36,048 nucleotides of DNA from Shewanella sp. MBTL60-007 (GTDB lineage: Bacteria > Pseudomonadota > Gammaproteobacteria > Enterobacterales > Shewanellaceae), in the NCBI RefSeq assembly GCF_019654915.1, contig NZ_BPET01000062.1:1-36048 (forward strand), in the 5' to 3' direction. Position 1 is the first letter of the stretch. Each line of letters starts with the position of its first letter. Positions 13,854 to 23,465 of this stretch are shown here, piece by piece. The notes beneath the pieces were generated by a model. The model made no database searches. It was not told the origin of the DNA and worked only from the letters and a program-made list of their open reading frames with translations. The position numbers and the translations under genes are program-made.

Positions 13854-16433
13854 TTAGTTAGCCACGATATTGAGCAGTTTGCCCGGTACGTAGATAACTT
13901 TACGGACGGTCTTACCTTCGGTGTGTTTAACCACGCCATCTTCGGCCATACCAGCTGCTTCAACTTCCTCTTTGCTAGCATCTGCTGCAACGGTGATTTT
14001 AGCGCGTAACTTGCCGTTAACCTGTACTATGATTAACTTGCTGTCTTCAACCAGTGCAGACTCGTCAACCTCTGGCCAAAGTACATCTTCAATCGCCCCT
14101 AGGTTACCAAGTTCGTTCCATAGCACAAAACAAGTGTGTGGAATGATTGGGTAAAGCAAGCGGATCACAGCGTTCAAGGCTTCTTGCATTAATGCCTTGT
14201 CTTGATCCGTTTCAGAAGGTGCCTTCTGTAGACGGTTCATCAATTCCATGATCGATGCGATAGCGGTGTTGAACATCTGACGACGTTCAATATCATCACC
14301 CACTTTAGCAATAGTCTTGTGTAGTTCACGACGTAGCTCTTTTTGTGCTGCGTTAAGTGACTTAACATCAAGTTCTGTTGTTGGGCCATGAGCTATATGG
14401 TCGTGAGCCGTCTTCCACAAACGCTTAATGAAGCGGTGTGCGCCTTCAACGCTCGACTCTTGCCACTCAAGGGTTAGCTCTGGTGGTGCAGCAAACATCA
14501 TAAATAGACGTACAGTATCTGCGCCGTACTTATCAACCATTTCCTGTGGGTCGATACCGTTGTTCTTAGACTTAGACATCTTGCTCATACCGGTATAAAC
14601 CAGTTCATGGCCTTCGCTATCTACAGCTTTAACAGTGCGACCTTTAGCGTCAGTTTCAAGTACAGTGACATCAGATGGTGCAACCCAAACACGTGCGCCT
14701 TTCTCATTGGTGTAGTAGTAGGCATCGGCTAAAACCATACCTTGAGTCAGCAAGCGTTTAGCTGGCTCGTCAGAGTTCACTAGACCTGTGTCACGTAGCA
14801 ACTTGTGGAAGAAACGGAAGTACAGTAGGTGCATACAAGCGTGCTCGATACCACCAATGTACTGATCAACTGGCAGCCAGTAGTTCGCTTTAGCTGGATC
14901 AAGCATTTGGTCTGCATCTGGGCTACAGTAACGCGCGTAGTACCAAGATGACTCCATAAAGGTATCGAAGGTATCGGTTTCACGGAATGCTTCTTGACCG
15001 TTAACTGTGGTCTTCGCCCACTCTTTATCTGCCTTGATTGGGCTTTGGATGCCATCCATAACCACATCTTCTGGCAAAATAACAGGTAGCTGGTCTTCAG
15101 GTGTTGGCATTACTGTGCCATCAGCTAAGGTCACCATTGGGATAGGTGCGCCCCAGTAACGCTGACGTGAAACGCCCCAGTCACGTAGACGGAAGTTTAC
15201 TTGGCGCTTACCTTTGCCTTCAGCAGTTAGCTTGGTATCGATAGCATCAAAGGCTGCTTGGAAATCGAGTCCGTCAAATTCACCAGAGTTAAATAGCACA
15301 CCTTTCTCGGTGTAAGCTTCTTCGCTGATATCGACTTCAGCGTCTACTGGTTTTACTACCGCTTCGATGTTTAGACCGTACTTCTTCGCGAACTCATAGT
15401 CACGCTGATCGTGAGCAGGAACAGACATTACTGCGCCTGTACCGTAGTTCATCAATACGAAGTTGCCTACCCAAATAGGTACTTCTTTACCTGTGATTGG
15501 GTGAATAGCATTTAAGCCTGTAGCAACACCTTTCTTTTCCATTGCTGCCATAGCGGCTTCAGTGGTGTCAGCGTTTTTACACTCTTCGATAAATTCAGCT
15601 AGAGCTGGGTTATTGATAGCCGCTTGCTCTGCTAATGGGTGTGCTGCAGCAATAGCCACATAAGTGACACCCATTACTGTATCAGGACGTGTGGTGTAGA
15701 TATCGAAGCTCTGATCGCTGTTAGCAACCTGGAAGGTCATTTCGATACCTTCGCTACGGCCAATCCAGTTACGCTGCATGGTCTTAACTTGCTCTGGCCA
15801 CTCGTCTAACTGGTCGATATCGTTAAGTAGCTCTTCGGCGTACTCGGTGATCTTAATGAACCACTGCGGGATCTCTTTTTGCTCAACAGTGGTATCACAG
15901 CGCCAGCAGCAACCGTCGATAACCTGCTCGTTAGCCAGAACGGTTTCATCGTTTGGACACCAGTTAACCGAAGAGGTCTTCTTGTACACTAGACCTTTTT
16001 CATAAAGCTTAGTGAAGAACCACTGTTCCCAGCGATAGTATTCAGGTGTACAGGTAGCGATTTCACGTGACCAGTCATAGCCGAAACCTAGCATTTTAAG
16101 CTGGTTCTTCATGTAATCGATATTTTCGTATGTCCACGGCGCAGGTGCAGTCTTGTTCTTGATTGCAGCGTTTTCAGCAGGCAGACCAAAAGAGTCCCAA
16201 CCGATAGGTTGAAGCACGTTTTTACCTTGCAGACGTTGGTAACGAGACACAACATCGCCTATGGTGTAGTTACGTACGTGACCCATGTGCAGTCGGCCCG
16301 ATGGATACGGGAACATAGAAAGGCAGTAAAACTTTTCTTTGTTTGCGTCTTCGGTAACTTCAAATGTTTTTGTGTCTTGCCAGTGCTGTTGCACTTTAGC
16401 TTCAATTTCTGAAGGAGTATATTGCTCTTGCAT
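13854..16433 (-). CDS. leuS: Leucyl-tRNA synthetase
   Basis: Class I aminoacyl-tRNA synthetase that charges tRNA-Leu (859 aa, normal length). Signatures: PYPSGRLHMGHVRNY (HIGH motif as HMGH, residues 49-52), the CP1 editing domain with YTTRPDT, the catalytic-site KMSKS in GMSKMSKSKNNG (near residue 620), and a C-terminal domain ending GKLLNIVAN. The start MQEQY at 16433 is preceded by GGAAA; an upstream ATG in frame adds nine residues not seen in the family. It heads the long minus-strand block and diverges from ybeL. Confidence 0.97.
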   Translation of the reverse strand: MQEQYTPSEIEAKVQQHWQDTKTFEVTEDANKEKFYCLSMFPYPSGRLHMGHVRNYTIGDVVSRYQRLQGKNVLQPIGWDSFGLPAENAAIKNKTAPAPWTYENIDYMKNQLKMLGFGYDWSREIATCTPEYYRWEQWFFTKLYEKGLVYKKTSSVNWCPNDETVLANEQVIDGCCWRCDTTVEQKEIPQWFIKITEYAEELLNDIDQLDEWPEQVKTMQRNWIGRSEGIEMTFQVANSDQSFDIYTTRPDTVMGVTYVAIAAAHPLAEQAAINNPALAEFIEECKNADTTEAAMAAMEKKGVATGLNAIHPITGKEVPIWVGNFVLMNYGTGAVMSVPAHDQRDYEFAKKYGLNIEAVVKPVDAEVDISEEAYTEKGVLFNSGEFDGLDFQAAFDAIDTKLTAEGKGKRQVNFRLRDWGVSRQRYWGAPIPMVTLADGTVMPTPEDQLPVILPEDVVMDGIQSPIKADKEWAKTTVNGQEAFRETDTFDTFMESSWYYARYCSPDADQMLDPAKANYWLPVDQYIGGIEHACMHLLYFRFFHKLLRDTGLVNSDEPAKRLLTQGMVLADAYYYTNEKGARVWVAPSDVTVLETDAKGRTVKAVDSEGHELVYTGMSKMSKSKNNGIDPQEMVDKYGADTVRLFMMFAAPPELTLEWQESSVEGAHRFIKRLWKTAHDHIAHGPTTELDVKSLNAAQKELRRELHKTIAKVGDDIERRQMFNTAIASIMELMNRLQKAPSETDQDKALMQEALNAVIRLLYPIIPHTCFVLWNELGNLGAIEDVLWPEVDESALVEDSKLIIVQVNGKLRAKITVAADASKEEVEAAGMAEDGVVKHTEGKTVRKVIYVPGKLLNIVAN

Positions 16434-16553
16434 CAATCTATTTCCGGCCATGCCGCCCATTGTTTGATCTAGCGCTATTTCAGCGCGAGTTATATCGGCA
16501 TAGAATAAACTAGAAGTGAGTCATTAAAAAGGTTCGTTGAAGGAGTATTTACC
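16434..16553. promoter_or_regulatory. Divergent leuS-ybeL promoter region
   Basis: The region between two divergent genes must hold promoters for both. Candidates are TAGAAT at 16501-16506 (+ strand, toward ybeL) and TATAAC on the minus strand (complement of 16489-16494, toward leuS); neither has a convincing -35. A GCGCT/AGCGC hairpin at 16472-16486 lies in the leuS leader. Confidence 0.35.
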
Positions 16554-17054
16554 ATGAGTGAACAAAGTACCGCGCTTCTTTCGCTTTATGAAGCACTTAT
16601 TGCACATATAAAATCTCAATACAAAGATGATAACTCATTGACTGTAAAGAGTTTATATAATCAGGTGCAGGCGAGTAAACAGTACTTGGCATTAAAGCAG
16701 CACGCAAAGGAAGAAGAGCTGGCTTTAGTCGAACAATTTTTAAAACGTGACATTGCCAGTTTCCTACAGGAGCAAAATGCCACCGATCTGAGCCATAGCC
16801 CGACGGTCATTACTGTAGAGAACACCTTGTGGCATTGGTTAAGTGAGATCACCGACCGCAGTCAAATTGAATGGCATGAGGTGGCACAAGACTTTAAACA
16901 TCATGGTTACTACCAGAGCGGTGAAATAGTTGGCCAAGGCACCATGGTTTGCACTGCGTGCGGTCATGAGTCGAAAATTGAATTTCCTGGTGTGCTTTCC
17001 GATTGCACCGAGTGCGACAATAATGAGTTCACTCGAGAAGCGTTAGCGCCTTAG
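16554..17054 (+). CDS. ybeL: Zinc-ribbon protein of the YbeL family (DUF1451)
   Basis: A 166-aa cytoplasmic protein of unknown function. The N-terminal two thirds are helical and charged. The C-terminus carries a zinc ribbon with Cys133-x2-Cys136 and Cys151-x2-Cys154 (VCTACGHE and DCTECD), with the family's GEIVGQGTMVCTACG lead-in. A strong ribosome site AAGGAG precedes the ATG. Its place next to leuS, divergently transcribed, is the same as in E. coli. It faces lnt tail to tail; a weak imperfect hairpin near 17114-17151 is the only possible terminator. Confidence 0.93.
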   Translation: MSEQSTALLSLYEALIAHIKSQYKDDNSLTVKSLYNQVQASKQYLALKQHAKEEELALVEQFLKRDIASFLQEQNATDLSHSPTVITVENTLWHWLSEITDRSQIEWHEVAQDFKHHGYYQSGEIVGQGTMVCTACGHESKIEFPGVLSDCTECDNNEFTREALAP

Positions 17055-17175
17055 TATTAATAATCGCTTCCCCTTTAGGGGAAACGCAGGCCCCAACCTC
17101 CGACAAATCAACTAACAGTCACCGCTTACTTTATTAACGGCTTGGTGGCTGTCGCTGACGGCGCTTTTATGCTGT

Positions 17176-18711
17176 TCAGTGTACTTTCTTCCTAATCACT
17201 GCACCTATGGCGATTAAAAAGCTTAAGACCAATACTGGCCATTGGCCAATAGTGGTGAACAGTGTGTGTCCCTTCATTAGCGCAATATCAGCAACTAGCA
17301 CTCCAGCTTCAAACTGTGGCAGCTGGTGGGTGATATTGCCTTGCTCATCGACAACAGCGGTGACGCCGTTGTTAGTGGCACGCACTAACGGTCGCCCTAG
17401 CTCTACTGAGCGCATTTGTGCTATTTCCATATGCTGCAGTGGACCATTAGAAGTACCAAACCACGCATCGTTGGAGACCGTCATGAGCAGATCTGTTGTG
17501 TCATTCATGTTGGCGCGAAGCTGCTCGGGAAAGGCAATTTCGTAGCAGATAGCAGGTGATATCTGATGTCCTACTGCATTGAGGTTTGGCTGAGTAAAAT
17601 CGCCTCTATTAAAGGAGGACATCGGCAGGTTAAAAAATGGTGCTAATGGGCGAAGGAGTGACTCAAAGGGCACAAACTCACCGATAGGCAGTAGATGGTG
17701 TTTCTTAAATTCATTGCTGCCATCACCTAAGTAATCAGGCTCAGATTGCTGCTTATGCTTGTAGTTACCCAGTACGATAAGCGAGTTATAGAAGGCATCG
17801 CCATGGTTGCTAATGATACCTGTGATGATGGCACTATTGTTTAAATTAGCCACCTTGTTGGCGTTATAGAGGAAGTCCTTCACCATATATTCTGGCGCGG
17901 GGATAGCCGCTTCTGGCCAAATAATCAGATCGGCTGAGAACTCAGGACGAGACAAGTCCATATATTTCAGCATGGTTGGCCACAGTGCATCAGGGTTCCA
18001 CTTCATGCTCTGTGGGATGTTACCTTGTACTAACGCCACCTTGATGGTTTCGCCGTTTGGCTTAACTTGCGAGGTCATGGGCGCGATAAAGGTCAGGGCG
18101 GTAAGTACAGGAACTGCAATTGTTAGGCTTTGCCAACGTTTAATGGCTAATAGCGCGATAGCACCTGCTAGCAAGGCGACAATGAAGCTTAATCCGAGTG
18201 TGCCAAACATTGAGGCGATGGGCTTGAGCGGTCCTTCAGTTTGGCTGTAGCCGGCCCATAGCCATGGAAAGCCAGTTAAAACCCAACCTCTCGCCCATTC
18301 GGTAATGGTCCACAGCGCGGGGAACACTAGGATGTTGCGGATCACAGAGGTCTTGGGGGCAAGCTTTTGCATTAAACAGCCTGCCAGCGCGGGATATAGC
18401 GCTAGATATAAGGCAAGCAGTGCCATTAGTGCTATGGAGGCGATAAGCGGCATGCCACCATAGACATCCATACTGACATGTACCCAGCTTATACCGACAG
18501 AGAAACAGCCAAAGCCGAAGGCTAGCCAATACCGGAAAGCTTGTTTTGCCGTGAGGCCTGCGCTTTGATGAAGGGCGAAAGCTAGCGCAATAAGGTAGAG
18601 CGGCCAAATAGAGTAGGGGGCAAATGAGAGCGCCGTAGTGGCGCCAGCCGCATAGGCCAGCACCATTTTCGAGCGCGGATGATGGGCTAATGCCCGAAGT
18701 TTATTCAGCAT
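17176..18711 (-). CDS. lnt: Apolipoprotein N-acyltransferase
   Basis: Inner-membrane enzyme (511 aa) that adds the third acyl chain to the N-terminal Cys of lipoproteins, the step needed for Lol export. Several membrane segments precede a periplasmic nitrilase-like domain. The catalytic triad is visible: Glu267 (IIWPEAAIP), Lys336 or Lys337 (KKHHLLPIGEFVPFE) and Cys389 (ISPAICYE). A last membrane helix and a short basic tail end the protein. It is the last gene of ybeZ-ybeY-corC-lnt. Its substrates would include RlpA, LptE and LolB encoded in this window. Confidence 0.97.
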   Translation of the reverse strand: MLNKLRALAHHPRSKMVLAYAAGATTALSFAPYSIWPLYLIALAFALHQSAGLTAKQAFRYWLAFGFGCFSVGISWVHVSMDVYGGMPLIASIALMALLALYLALYPALAGCLMQKLAPKTSVIRNILVFPALWTITEWARGWVLTGFPWLWAGYSQTEGPLKPIASMFGTLGLSFIVALLAGAIALLAIKRWQSLTIAVPVLTALTFIAPMTSQVKPNGETIKVALVQGNIPQSMKWNPDALWPTMLKYMDLSRPEFSADLIIWPEAAIPAPEYMVKDFLYNANKVANLNNSAIITGIISNHGDAFYNSLIVLGNYKHKQQSEPDYLGDGSNEFKKHHLLPIGEFVPFESLLRPLAPFFNLPMSSFNRGDFTQPNLNAVGHQISPAICYEIAFPEQLRANMNDTTDLLMTVSNDAWFGTSNGPLQHMEIAQMRSVELGRPLVRATNNGVTAVVDEQGNITHQLPQFEAGVLVADIALMKGHTLFTTIGQWPVLVLSFLIAIGAVIRKKVH

Positions 18712-18750
18712 ACAGCCTCATCATTGGGTCGAGATAACGTCAGTCAGTAA

Positions 18751-19632
18751 TTAAACTACTGTCTCATCATTGCTTTGACTGTTATCAGGGAACTTCACTC
18801 TAAGTTGGATTAAGCGACGAGTGTCGGCGTTAATCACTTTAAACTCGATATCTTGAATCATGACTTTTTCGTCACGCTCTGGCAGATGGCCAAACGCATG
18901 AGACACCATACCACCGACAGTATCGAACTCTTCGTCACTAAACTCAGTGCCGAACTGTTCGTTGAAGTCATCAATTGGAGTCAGAGCTTTCACCATGAAT
19001 ACTTGTTTGCCAACTTGCTTGATTTCAGTCTCTTCAGCAGAGTCGTGGTCAAACTCGTCTTCGATATCACCTACGATCTCTTCGAGGATATCCTCAATCG
19101 TCACTAGGCCAGATACTCCGCCGTATTCATCGACAACAATTGCCATATGGTAACGTTGAGAGCGGAACTCTTTGAGTAGCACGTCAACACGTTTACTCTC
19201 AGGTACAACGACAGCAGGACGAATTACTTGGCGTAATTCAAACGGCTTTTCGCTGTTTTTAAAGCCATACTGAAGCAAGTCTTTCGCAAGCAAAATGCCT
19301 TCGATATGATCTTTATCTTCATTGACTACTGGAAAACGAGAGTGTGCTGAACTGATCACAGTAGATAGCACTTCTTCTACTGAATCTTCAATTTGGATAG
19401 CGACAATCTGTGCACGTGGGATCATAATATCCCGTACACGTAGATCGGAAACCTCTAGAACACCTTTGATCATTTCGCGGGTGTCTTCGCTGATCACTTC
19501 ACGCATCTCTGCATCGTGAATTACGTCAACCAAGTCTTCGCGATTTTGTGGTTCGCCCTGGAACAACTGACTTACTTTCTCTAACCAGCCCTTCTTCTGG
19601 GCGTTAGTACTCGGTGGGATATCGTCACTCAT
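18751..19632 (-). CDS. corC: CorC family protein (CBS-pair and transporter-associated domain)
   Basis: Cytoplasmic protein (293 aa) of the CorC/HlyC family, linked to magnesium and cobalt homeostasis; its mechanism is not settled. Domains: N-terminal segment with LFQGEPQNREDLVDVI; two CBS modules (about 65-190, with RDIMIPRAQIV and SAHSRFPVVNEDKDHIEGILLAKDLL); and a C-terminal transporter-associated domain (SDEEFDTVGGMVSHAFGHLPERDE). The ATG beginning MSDD matches E. coli CorC. A TTG nine codons upstream (19659) directly follows the ybeY stop and has AAGGAG in front, so a longer form is possible. Confidence 0.93.
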   Translation of the reverse strand: MSDDIPPSTNAQKKGWLEKVSQLFQGEPQNREDLVDVIHDAEMREVISEDTREMIKGVLEVSDLRVRDIMIPRAQIVAIQIEDSVEEVLSTVISSAHSRFPVVNEDKDHIEGILLAKDLLQYGFKNSEKPFELRQVIRPAVVVPESKRVDVLLKEFRSQRYHMAIVVDEYGGVSGLVTIEDILEEIVGDIEDEFDHDSAEETEIKQVGKQVFMVKALTPIDDFNEQFGTEFSDEEFDTVGGMVSHAFGHLPERDEKVMIQDIEFKVINADTRRLIQLRVKFPDNSQSNDETVV

Positions 19633-19659
19633 AGTGTTTTCTTGACTCTTTTGAGCCAA

Positions 19660-20130
19660 TTATTGCTCCTTATAAGGATTAGTATAACCAAGGCTTTCAA
19701 TGAGTTGAGTCTCTAGTGACTCCATCTCTTCAGCCTCAGAGTCGTCAATATGATCATACCCTAGCAGATGGAGGCAACCATGTACAACCATGTGTGCCCA
19801 ATGTGCGATTAGCGGTTTATTTTGATCAATTGCTTCTTGCTTAACAACCGCCGCGCAGATCACTAAATCGCCTAGTAGCGGTAGTTCAATGCCCGGTGGT
19901 GCTTCAAACGGGAAAGACAAAACATTAGTTGGTTTATCTTTACCACGATAAGTAGAGTTTAATTCTTGGCTTTCTTCAACGTCAACGATGCGAATCGTTA
20001 ATTCAGCCTCACTCATGGTATCTCTGAGTGCTGTTTTTACCCAAAGTTCAAAATCGACTTGCGATGGTAGTTCAAAGCCTTCTACGGCGATCTGAAGATC
20101 AAGATCGATAACCGTTTGACTATCATTCAT
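19660..20130 (-). CDS. ybeY: Endoribonuclease YbeY (rRNA maturation factor)
   Basis: Single-strand-specific metallo-endoribonuclease (156 aa) needed for 16S rRNA 3'-end maturation and ribosome quality control. The zinc-binding HGxxHLxGYDH motif is exact: VVHGCLHLLGYDHIDD, with His117, His121 and His127. Upstream, the family motif NSTYRGKDKPTNVLSFPFE is present. It overlaps the ybeZ stop by 8 bp and is followed by corC, the standard ybeZ-ybeY-corC-lnt order. Confidence 0.97.
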   Translation of the reverse strand: MNDSQTVIDLDLQIAVEGFELPSQVDFELWVKTALRDTMSEAELTIRIVDVEESQELNSTYRGKDKPTNVLSFPFEAPPGIELPLLGDLVICAAVVKQEAIDQNKPLIAHWAHMVVHGCLHLLGYDHIDDSEAEEMESLETQLIESLGYTNPYKEQ

Positions 20131-21163
20131 GGGTTGCGCTTTCCTGTAATTGGTATTGGCTGTCTTTATTGCCTTTACTCGATTGTGCTTTTAAGTCGAA
20201 CGCTTCATAAGCCTCAACGATGCGTGCCACAACAGGGTGACGTACCACATCTTTTGCTTGGAAGAAGTTAAAGCTAATTTCATCGACTTCTCCTAACACT
20301 TCAATAGAGTGGCGTAGGCCAGACTTTTGATGCTTAGGTAAGTCTATCTGGGTAATGTCGCCCGTGATCACCGCCCGTGAATTAAAGCCAATACGGGTCA
20401 GAAACATCTTCATCTGCTCTACGGTGGTATTTTGGCTTTCATCGAGAATAATAAAGGCGTCATTTAACGTGCGGCCACGCATATAAGCCAGCGGCGCGAC
20501 TTCGATAACGTTACGCTCTATCAGGCGTTCTACTTTCTCAAAGCCCATCATCTCAAATAGCGCATCATAAAGTGGACGCAGATAAGGGTCGACCTTCTGG
20601 CTTAAATCGCCGGGTAGGAAGCCCAGTTTCTCACCGGCTTCAACTGCTGGGCGGGTCAGCAAAATACGGCGCACTTCTTGGCGCTCTAGTGCATCTACGG
20701 CAGCGGCTACCGCTAAGTAAGTTTTGCCCGTGCCGGCAGGACCAATACCGAAGGTAATATCGTGGGTCACGATATTACGAACATAGTCACTCTGGTTTGG
20801 GTTGCGAGGCTTGATGACACCACGCTTAGTCTTTATATATAGCTCTTTCTCGTCACGAGGCGCTTCCATATCGAGGGAAATAGCCTCTTGAATTGCGATA
20901 TGGACTGCATCAGGCTCAAGATCTGGCGTGCTGCCTTTTACTGGCTGCGTTTCGATATAGAGATCTTTAAGCAAGTTGTTTGCAGTTAAGCAGTTTCGTG
21001 GCGCACCAACAATTTGAAAGTGGTTATTACGGTAGCTGATCTCAACGCCAATTCGGCGCTCTAGCTGCTTGATATTGTCATCAAACGGGCCACAAAGCGA
21101 GGCCAGTCTACGAGTGTCTGCAGGCTCTAAATACAGGTTGAGCGTTGTTAACTTGTTTGACAA
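20123..21163 (-). CDS. ybeZ: PhoH-like ATPase YbeZ
   Basis: PhoH-family P-loop ATPase (346 aa), a proposed partner of YbeY in RNA metabolism. Walker A is GPAGTGKT (residues 141-148). Walker B lies in FIILDESQNTTVEQMKMFLTRIG, followed by VITGDITQIDLP. An N-terminal KH-like segment (about 10-75) reads RLASLCGPFDDNIKQLERRIGVEI. The start is TTG with GGAG about 7 nt upstream; no better start is in frame. A terminator for miaB lies about 100 bp upstream, so this operon likely has its own promoter in 21164-21263. Confidence 0.95.
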   Translation of the reverse strand: MSNKLTTLNLYLEPADTRRLASLCGPFDDNIKQLERRIGVEISYRNNHFQIVGAPRNCLTANNLLKDLYIETQPVKGSTPDLEPDAVHIAIQEAISLDMEAPRDEKELYIKTKRGVIKPRNPNQSDYVRNIVTHDITFGIGPAGTGKTYLAVAAAVDALERQEVRRILLTRPAVEAGEKLGFLPGDLSQKVDPYLRPLYDALFEMMGFEKVERLIERNVIEVAPLAYMRGRTLNDAFIILDESQNTTVEQMKMFLTRIGFNSRAVITGDITQIDLPKHQKSGLRHSIEVLGEVDEISFNFFQAKDVVRHPVVARIVEAYEAFDLKAQSSKGNKDSQYQLQESATHE

Positions 21164-21263
21164 AAAAACACTCCATTTATGGACGTAGGGTTATACGTTA
21201 ATAGTGCTAGTTTACGAGCCATGCTTAATAATTGCGAATGGTATTTTTTCGCGATGACCGAGA

Positions 21264-21292
21264 AGAAAAAAGCGGCATCTCGGGATGCCGCC
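21264..21292 (-). terminator. Terminator of miaB
   Basis: On the minus strand GCGGCATC and GATGCCGC form a GC-rich stem (21272-21279 with 21284-21291), followed by a run of six Ts. It separates miaB from the ybeZ operon. Confidence 0.9.
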
Positions 21293-21318
21293 TTTAGCGT
21301 GTTCAATCTTATAACTGT

Positions 21319-22746
21319 TTAAGCAGGCGTATACTGAGTCACACCTAAGTCGTCACTTTGTTTATATTTAGCAGTGATGTCTGATGGGCGCAGGTCGCGA
21401 CGTAAGTCCATTTCATCTTCACCACGGATAAATACACCGCGCAGCGAGTTGGTATAAACGTCAACAATCTCAACATCAACAAAACCGCCGACATGCTCAG
21501 GTGTGCCTTCAAAGTTCACTACACGGTTGTTTTCCGTGCGGCCGCGTAGTTCCATTGGGTTTTTAACCGATGGACCTTCAACTAAGATACGTTGAACCGT
21601 ACCTAACATTTGACGGCTATAACGCATAGCTTGCTGGGTAATGCGGTCTTGTAGAATCGCTAGGCGCTCTTTCTTTTCATCTAAGCTTACATCGTCTGGT
21701 AGATCTGCCGCTGGCGTACCTGGGCGTGCGCTATAGATAAAGCTAAAGCTATGGTCAAACTGTACATCTTCAATTAACTTCATGGTGTCGGCAAAATCTT
21801 GCTTAGACTCGCCAGGGAAGCCGATGATGAAATCTGAACTGATCTGAATGTCTGGACGTGCCTTACGTAGGCGACGGATAATCGACTTATACTCGATTGC
21901 CATGTGGCCACGTTTCATCTGAGTGAGGATTAAGTCAGAACCAGATTGTACAGGTAGGTGTAAGAAACTCACCAATTCAGGTGTGTCTTCGTACACATCA
22001 ATAATGTCTTGTGTAAACTCAATTGGGTGGCTGGTGGTAAAGCGTAGACGGTCAATACCATCGATTGCCGCCACGTAACGTAAAAGCTCTGCAAAAGTAC
22101 AGATTTCGTCATCGTGGGTTGCACCGCGGTAAGCGTTTACGTTTTGTCCAAGTAAGTTAACTTCACGCACCCCTTGCTCTGCCAGCTGTGCGATCTCAAG
22201 AATGATATCGTCAAGTGGACGACTCACTTCTTCACCACGGGTATAAGGCACCACACAGAAAGAGCAGTATTTACTACAGCCTTCCATAATTGATACGAAA
22301 GCACTTGGGCCTTCAGCACGAGGCTCTGGTAAGCGGTCAAACTTTTCCACTTCAGGGAAGCTGACATCAATAACGGCTTTCTTACCTGCTCGGATCTGAT
22401 CGATCATCTCTGGTAGGCGGTGTAAGGTCTGTGGTCCAAAAATAAGATCCACACACTGAGCACGCTCTTTGATTGCCTTACCTTCTTGAGAGGCCACGCA
22501 ACCACCAACGCCGATAATCAGCCCTGGTTTCTTATCTTTTAATGTTTTCCAACGCCCTAGCTGATGAAAAACCTTTTCCTGTGCTTTCTCACGGATAGAA
22601 CAGGTGTTAAGTAGCAGTACGTCAGCTTCTTCAGCTTCGTCTGTTAGTGTGTAACCTTCGTATTCGTCAAGAAGATCAGCCATCTTTGAAGAGTCATACT
22701 CATTCATTTGACAGCCCCAAGTTTTAATATGGAGTTTTTTACTCAT
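21319..22746 (-). CDS. miaB: tRNA-2-methylthio-N6-dimethylallyladenosine synthase MiaB
   Basis: Radical SAM methylthiotransferase (475 aa) that converts i6A37 to ms2i6A37 in tRNAs reading UNN codons; in this window that would include tRNA-Trp. Domains: N-terminal UPF0004 domain whose Cys12, Cys49 and Cys83 (WGCQMNE, NTCSIRE, GGCVASQ) hold the auxiliary cluster; radical SAM core with Cys157, Cys161 and Cys164 (CSKYCSFC); and C-terminal TRAM domain. Monocistronic by its terminator. Orientation relative to ubiF is as in E. coli, with a small gene inserted. Confidence 0.97.
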   Translation of the reverse strand: MSKKLHIKTWGCQMNEYDSSKMADLLDEYEGYTLTDEAEEADVLLLNTCSIREKAQEKVFHQLGRWKTLKDKKPGLIIGVGGCVASQEGKAIKERAQCVDLIFGPQTLHRLPEMIDQIRAGKKAVIDVSFPEVEKFDRLPEPRAEGPSAFVSIMEGCSKYCSFCVVPYTRGEEVSRPLDDIILEIAQLAEQGVREVNLLGQNVNAYRGATHDDEICTFAELLRYVAAIDGIDRLRFTTSHPIEFTQDIIDVYEDTPELVSFLHLPVQSGSDLILTQMKRGHMAIEYKSIIRRLRKARPDIQISSDFIIGFPGESKQDFADTMKLIEDVQFDHSFSFIYSARPGTPAADLPDDVSLDEKKERLAILQDRITQQAMRYSRQMLGTVQRILVEGPSVKNPMELRGRTENNRVVNFEGTPEHVGGFVDVEIVDVYTNSLRGVFIRGEDEMDLRRDLRPSDITAKYKQSDDLGVTQYTPA

Positions 22747-22841
22747 CAGTCTGTATCACTCTAGAAGCACCGAAAAAATAGCGCGACATTTTAACGCCTA
22801 AGTTAGCCTGTGGCTAGCATTTAGCCGTTATTAAAGTGAAA

Positions 22842-23156
22842 TTATTCAGCCGATTTTAATGTCCTTGAACTTATTAAGGTTTTGTTTGACTCGTTCGCCT
22901 TGGATAGTTCGTTAGTCATCACGCCGTGTTCCTTGGCCATTTGCATGCTGCTTAACCGAGCTTGTATTTGAATATCCATTATAACTTGCTGGTTAAAGGC
23001 CTGTAAGGTCTCGGTTGTATATTGATATAGTGCATACTCAAAAGGGGTTCGGTAGGTCACGGTGATGCGTTCCATTTGACTGTCAGCGTCAGCTGTGTAG
23101 CCAATATTTGGTAGCATCGATGCTATTAATAGTGTGGCACAGGTAAGTGTTTTCAT
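22842..23156 (-). CDS. Small exported protein of unknown function
   Basis: A 104-aa protein starting MKTLTCATLLIASMLPNIGYTADADS, a clear signal peptide with probable cleavage after YTA. The mature part is short, polar and probably helical (YRTPFEYALYQYTTETLQAFNQQVIMDIQIQARLSSMQMAKEHG), with a lysine- and serine-rich tail. It has no Cys in the mature part and no membrane anchor. I do not recognise a family. The open frame continues upstream to 23366, but only this ATG opens a signal peptide; its ribosome site is weak. It sits alone between miaB and ubiF, where E. coli has nothing. Confidence 0.7.
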   Translation of the reverse strand: MKTLTCATLLIASMLPNIGYTADADSQMERITVTYRTPFEYALYQYTTETLQAFNQQVIMDIQIQARLSSMQMAKEHGVMTNELSKANESNKTLISSRTLKSAE

Positions 23157-23465
23157 AATGTTCTCACTCATTCCAATAAGGATGTATCCATTTGACAGTT
23201 TGAGTGTATGGCATGGTTTGGATCTTGCCCTTGCTGTTTGTAAGCAGGTGTGAGGATATTCGAGTTCAGACACATTTATATACGTTAGAGTCGAATATGA
23301 CATCAAACGACATACTTTAGCGGAGCTTGGTTTACATATTCTTAGGAGAAATCCGGCTTGCTTCAAAATAGTACAAACTTTCTTATATAAAGCCTCAATA
23401 TCGATACCTTTTAAGTGTAAACTCTGAGCCGAAAAGTGAGCTTAGTTGTCAGGAGACAGGTAACA
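23157..23465. other. Intergenic region between the exported protein gene and ubiF
   Basis: About 310 bp between divergent genes. It must contain their promoters, but I could not pick out a convincing -35/-10 pair. No repeat or RNA gene is seen. Confidence 0.5.

Noticed and set aside
17114..17151. Possible terminator between ybeL and lnt
   Set aside because: The stem (ACAGTCACC with GGTGGCTGT) is imperfect, the loop is about 20 nt, and there is no T run on either side.
18236..18607. Minus-strand 123-codon frame inside lnt
   Set aside because: Alternative frame of lnt, whose catalytic residues and full length are intact in the called frame.
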